A stretch of 64,000 nt of DNA from Pogostemon cablin. Lineage: Eukaryota > Streptophyta > Magnoliopsida > Lamiales > Lamiaceae. The position numbers were made by a program, and so were the translations under genes. The notes under the pieces are model-generated. The model saw nothing but the letters and a program-made list of their open reading frames with translations, ran no database searches and was not told where the DNA came from. The DNA lies in the NCBI GenBank assembly GCA_023678885.1, contig CM042998.1, forward strand, positions 4,839,820 through 4,903,819, given 5' to 3'. Below, one piece after another: positions 61,140 through 64,000 of this stretch. The stretch's first letter is position 1; each line of letters opens with the position of its first letter.

Positions 61140-61420
61140 CTCTCTCCATCACACAATACGCTTCACATTTATTATTGTATGTTGTTTAAAAAAATTGCAC
61201 TTTTTGATAAATTTTATTAACTTTAGAGGGTATATTAGTATTTTTAGGTAATAAAAAAGTATACAGTAATGGTATGTGTGTGAAAAATGAGTAGCAATTT
61301 TAAAATTAAAGTAAATTTTGATGTTGTTGGATAAAGTGATATTTCCTTTTTTGGAATGTGAATGGTATTGTGAGATAAACAAATGAGAAAAGTATGAAAG
61401 GTTTTGTGGGACGGAAGGAG
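61140..61420. mobile_element. Stowaway-like MITE, CTTTCACAC subfamily
   Basis: Starts CTCTCTCCATCACACAATAC after TA and ends GTTTTGTGGGACGGAAGGAG before TA. It is the inverse-orientation homologue of 54905-55186; chance ORFs in both even translate alike (TLSNNIKIYFNFKIATHFSH here). Confidence 0.82.
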
Positions 61421-61983
61421 TATAATAATTTTAATTATTATTAAATTACGTTAATATATTTATTATATATTATCTTCATTTTATTATACTTCATATTATG
61501 TAATATAGAGATTTAAACCTAATATCTATAATTTTTATTTATTACAAAATTAATTAACTGATTTAATATTTCATAATTAAATCATTCAAAGTAATCAAAA
61601 TTTAACTTGTTAAAATTTTTAGTTGTATAAAAATTTATCAAAAATTGAATTAAATTGTCAAGATTTAACATTACATAAATAAAAAGAATTGTTAAGAACA
61701 AAACTTATAAAATTACATGACAAATAATTAAAACACACACACTATATTGAAGAATTAAAAATTAATTTTCAAGAGTATTCGAAAAGAAAATAAAAAATAA
61801 ATTTAATATAATAATATGCTGTAAATTTAATATAATAATATGCTGAATTAATTTTAAATGCTATTTATATAAATTTCATTATATATATTTATTTAAAAAT
61901 ATAATAGATAGATAGATACTACTCAATTCATAAAATATTTAAGTGTATTAATTATGTAAATATTAATTTATGAGTGAGACTGT
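61421..61983. other. AT-rich intergenic DNA
   Basis: A 26-bp direct repeat (TAAATTTAATATAATAATATGC, about 61799 and 61824) and a short GATA run near 61908. No gene. Confidence 0.5.
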
Positions 61984-62228
61984 TGTGCATTCGGGAACAC
62001 TGTGCGTCTAGAATTTAGTATTATGGGTAAGGGTACATATTTTGTTCTAAAGAGTATACACTTTAATTAATAAAGGTACATCATTTTATTATAAAAGGTA
62101 TACACTTTTTATTAATATTTTTTATTTTTTTCAGAAAATAAAGGGTACACATCTTTATACTAAAAGATATACAATTTAATACAAAATTCTACAGGCACAC
62201 GGAGTGTGCCCGTGCGCCCGGATGCACA
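61984..62228. mobile_element. Small TIR element, TGTGCATYCGGG ends
   Basis: TGTGCATTCGGGAACACTGT at the left pairs with GTGCCCGTGCGCCCGGATGC at the right (complement TGTGCATCCGGGCGCACGGG). The inside repeats GTACATATTTT and GTATACACTTT words. About 245 bp, no ORF. Confidence 0.6.
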
Positions 62229-62985
62229 TAAGTATTTGCCTTAATTTATTGCTATTTTTCTTAAGATAAATACCAAACCGCTCATAATTAATTACAACAA
62301 AATTATTATATTTCTAGTGGTTTTTATTTTTACAATTACAACAAATTATAAGATATTTTTTTTAAAAAAATGGATATTCCTATGATTATAAAGTGTATAT
62401 TAGGTGCACCTACTTTTATGATTTTACAAATGTGCACGGGTCAACCCATTTTTAATGGGTCATATAAAACCTAAAACTAGGTGTAAAAAAACTCATTATA
62501 AAATAGCTCACTCTCTCGATCCAGCGCGATTCTCCCTCAATCCACGACGATCCTCTCTCAGTCCACCATCATGTTCTGCCGATTTCGCCGCCAGGATTCG
62601 TCGCGCCACTGCGATTTCATCGCGCCGACAGATTCCACCATTGGCTACGGTTTCCGTCGCCGCCGTGTTCATTCCCTACGGTGTGTTCTGTTTTCTTCTT
62701 CGTTGCTTTTTATCAGTGTTGAAGCCAATCAAGGATTCAATCGGTTTCTCCTACTATGAGGTGTGATTTCTTCTCTCTACTTCTTTTCCCCCTTTCCATT
62801 AGCCATTTCTTCAGGTTATGTTCCTGAATTTCAATCGGTACTTTTTCTTTAATTTTTTTATTGAGAACAACGTTGGTTTGATTTTTGAGTATTAAAGGGT
62901 GGAATACTTTTTCTTTAATCGGCTACGGTTCCTCATATTTGGGAAAAAAATTGGTAGTTTCGGTTCCGAACCTGCGTTTCCGGTT
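62229..62985 (+). other. Intergenic DNA with a GC-richer, leader-like patch
   Basis: 62510-62760 is GC-richer and pyrimidine-rich (CTCTCTCGATCCAGCGCGAT and following), open in two overlapping frames (103 and 62 residues), resembling a 5' UTR or exon 1 of a gene or element extending to the right. No domain is recognised. Confidence 0.3.
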
Positions 62986-63180
62986 CGAACCGCCGGTTTT
63001 TCAATTTTTTTTACTTTTTACGCTTAAATCCCAAAAAAAATTTTAAACCGGAACCGGCGGTTCCGAACCGGAATCGGAACCGTCGGTTCCGGAACTGAGA
63101 CTTTCGTACCCCAATTCGATTCCGGTTCCCTCTACATTGGAACCGAAACCGGCGGTTCCGAACCGGGGTGCATGTCTAAT
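62986..63180. mobile_element. hAT-like terminal region with GGTTCCGAACCGG repeats
   Basis: Repeated GGTTCCGAACCGG and GGAACCGGCGGTTCC motifs end in CCGGGGTGCATGTCTAA (complement TTAGACATGCACCCCGG). Plant hAT elements often have TAGnnnTGCAC ends followed by CGGTTC-rich palindromic repeats. The other terminus is not identified. Confidence 0.45.
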
Positions 63181-63411
63181 TTATACACAATTGAATATAT
63201 ATAATATTATATATTAGAAGCTTATCTAGTTGGGTTGTCTGATGTGGAGATAAACATGAAAGTAAGTTGATAGATATGATTAGATTGCACAGTAAGTTTT
63301 ATCTTATTAGTTAACAAATTATCTTCCATATATATAACTACCTTATTTCACTGATAGTTACAGATGATTTATGAGAAAGACATAAGAGGTGAGTTGAGTA
63401 TATGTGTGCAT

Positions 63412-63413
<2 letters not shown>

Positions 63414-63482
<69 letters not shown>
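63414..63482. repeat. (TA)n microsatellite
   Basis: Uninterrupted TA dinucleotides over about 69 bp. Confidence 0.95.
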
Positions 63483-63485
<3 letters not shown>

Positions 63486-64000
63486 TCACATAATGCTTTT
63501 ATATAACTTATTCTTTTTGTTAGTAGTTTTTATCATGTTATATACGTAAATGATCGTCTCGATGCGTATATTCCAAATATATAACTCTTTTGTGAAATGG
63601 ATTTCGTATGGGTAAGAAAAATCCAGTCGAAATATTCCACCCTTTAATGACATATTTTATTTCGTTGGGACATAACTTTGATATTATAGACCATTTTGAA
63701 GGTCTCCTCACGAGGATCATATATATATAATTAGTTTTGAGTTTGGACGTGAAATGAAGAAGATGAGAAGAGACCAACTTCGTGTGAAAATTTTGTCCCC
63801 TTTAAACTTTTTTATTTTCATGAAAAATTGGTATGAATGTGATCCTCACCTTGCGAGGATTCCATACGTACTTTTGGATTTTCAAATGGAGTTGTATAAC
63901 TCAAGTTGAGTTATTTTATAATAAGGTTAAAGTTTAGAGTAAGTTTACATAAGAATTTAATATAATATAGAGACTTGATTGCAATTTATAAAAATATATA
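63483..64000. other. Terminal intergenic DNA
   Basis: No gene recognised. CTCACGAGGATCATATATAT (63707) and GATCCTCACCTTGCGAGGAT (63841) carry short GAGGATC/GATCCTC inverted words. Confidence 0.35.

Overview
The window is nuclear DNA from a flowering plant. Genes have many short exons with GT/AG introns, a plant-type glutaminyl cyclase, a GH28 polygalacturonase and a REVEILLE-type clock factor, in very AT-rich, transposon-littered intergenic DNA. The repeats (many Stowaway-like MITEs with CTCCCTCCGTCCC ends, a dead L1-type LINE, a CACTA-like element with ACAACGG subterminal repeats) fit a eudicot; an asterid such as Lamiales is my guess from style only. No CRISPR, tRNA or rRNA gene was recognised.

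Seven gene loci are supported, each with exon phases that close. (1) 1-2047 (+): the last three coding exons of a REVEILLE 6/8-like (LCL) transcription factor, cut by the window edge. (2) 3542-7418 (-): a six-exon CBE1-like eIF4E-binding protein with a YxxxxL-hydrophobic motif and an internal 25-residue duplication. (3) 16848-19020 (+): ribosomal protein eS10, whose first coding exon is only the ATG, with site II and telo-box promoter motifs. (4) 25076-27549 (-): cytosolic HSP90 of the HSP90-1 type, with three exons, a C-terminal MEEVD and a heat-shock-element-like array beside a TATA box. (5) 47810-52708 (+): an eleven-exon plant glutaminyl-peptide cyclotransferase with an N-terminal membrane anchor. 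(6) 56038-57964 (+): a six-exon receptor-like kinase lacking the catalytic HRD aspartate. (7) 58267-60044 (-): a five-exon secreted polygalacturonase, convergent with (6). These genes have unrelated jobs and form no pathway.

Between genes: 7.8-16.5 kb holds nested MITEs, elements with GTGAGACCGTCTCAC ends and AAAGTGATAA repeats, and TA tracts. 19.9-22.1 kb is a 5'-truncated, mutated LINE, followed by a 200-bp hairpin and a possible LTR-retrotransposon remnant. 30.2-37.9 kb is a CACTA-like element with a CACTA start, an ALBINO3 exon copy, further exon-like pieces with intact splice borders, and a long right-hand array of palindromic ACAACGG units. 43.5-44.0 kb is a five-copy decayed tandem array of an N-terminal piece of protein phosphatase 1. 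53.2-54.3 kb is a TIR element with a smaller inverted-repeat element nested inside. The last 3 kb hold MITE and hAT-like debris.

The most unusual signals are the PP1 fragment array, the gene fragments inside the CACTA-like element, the catalytically altered receptor kinase and the duplicated segment in the eIF4E-binding protein. None is shown to be a new system; each is given with a way to test it.
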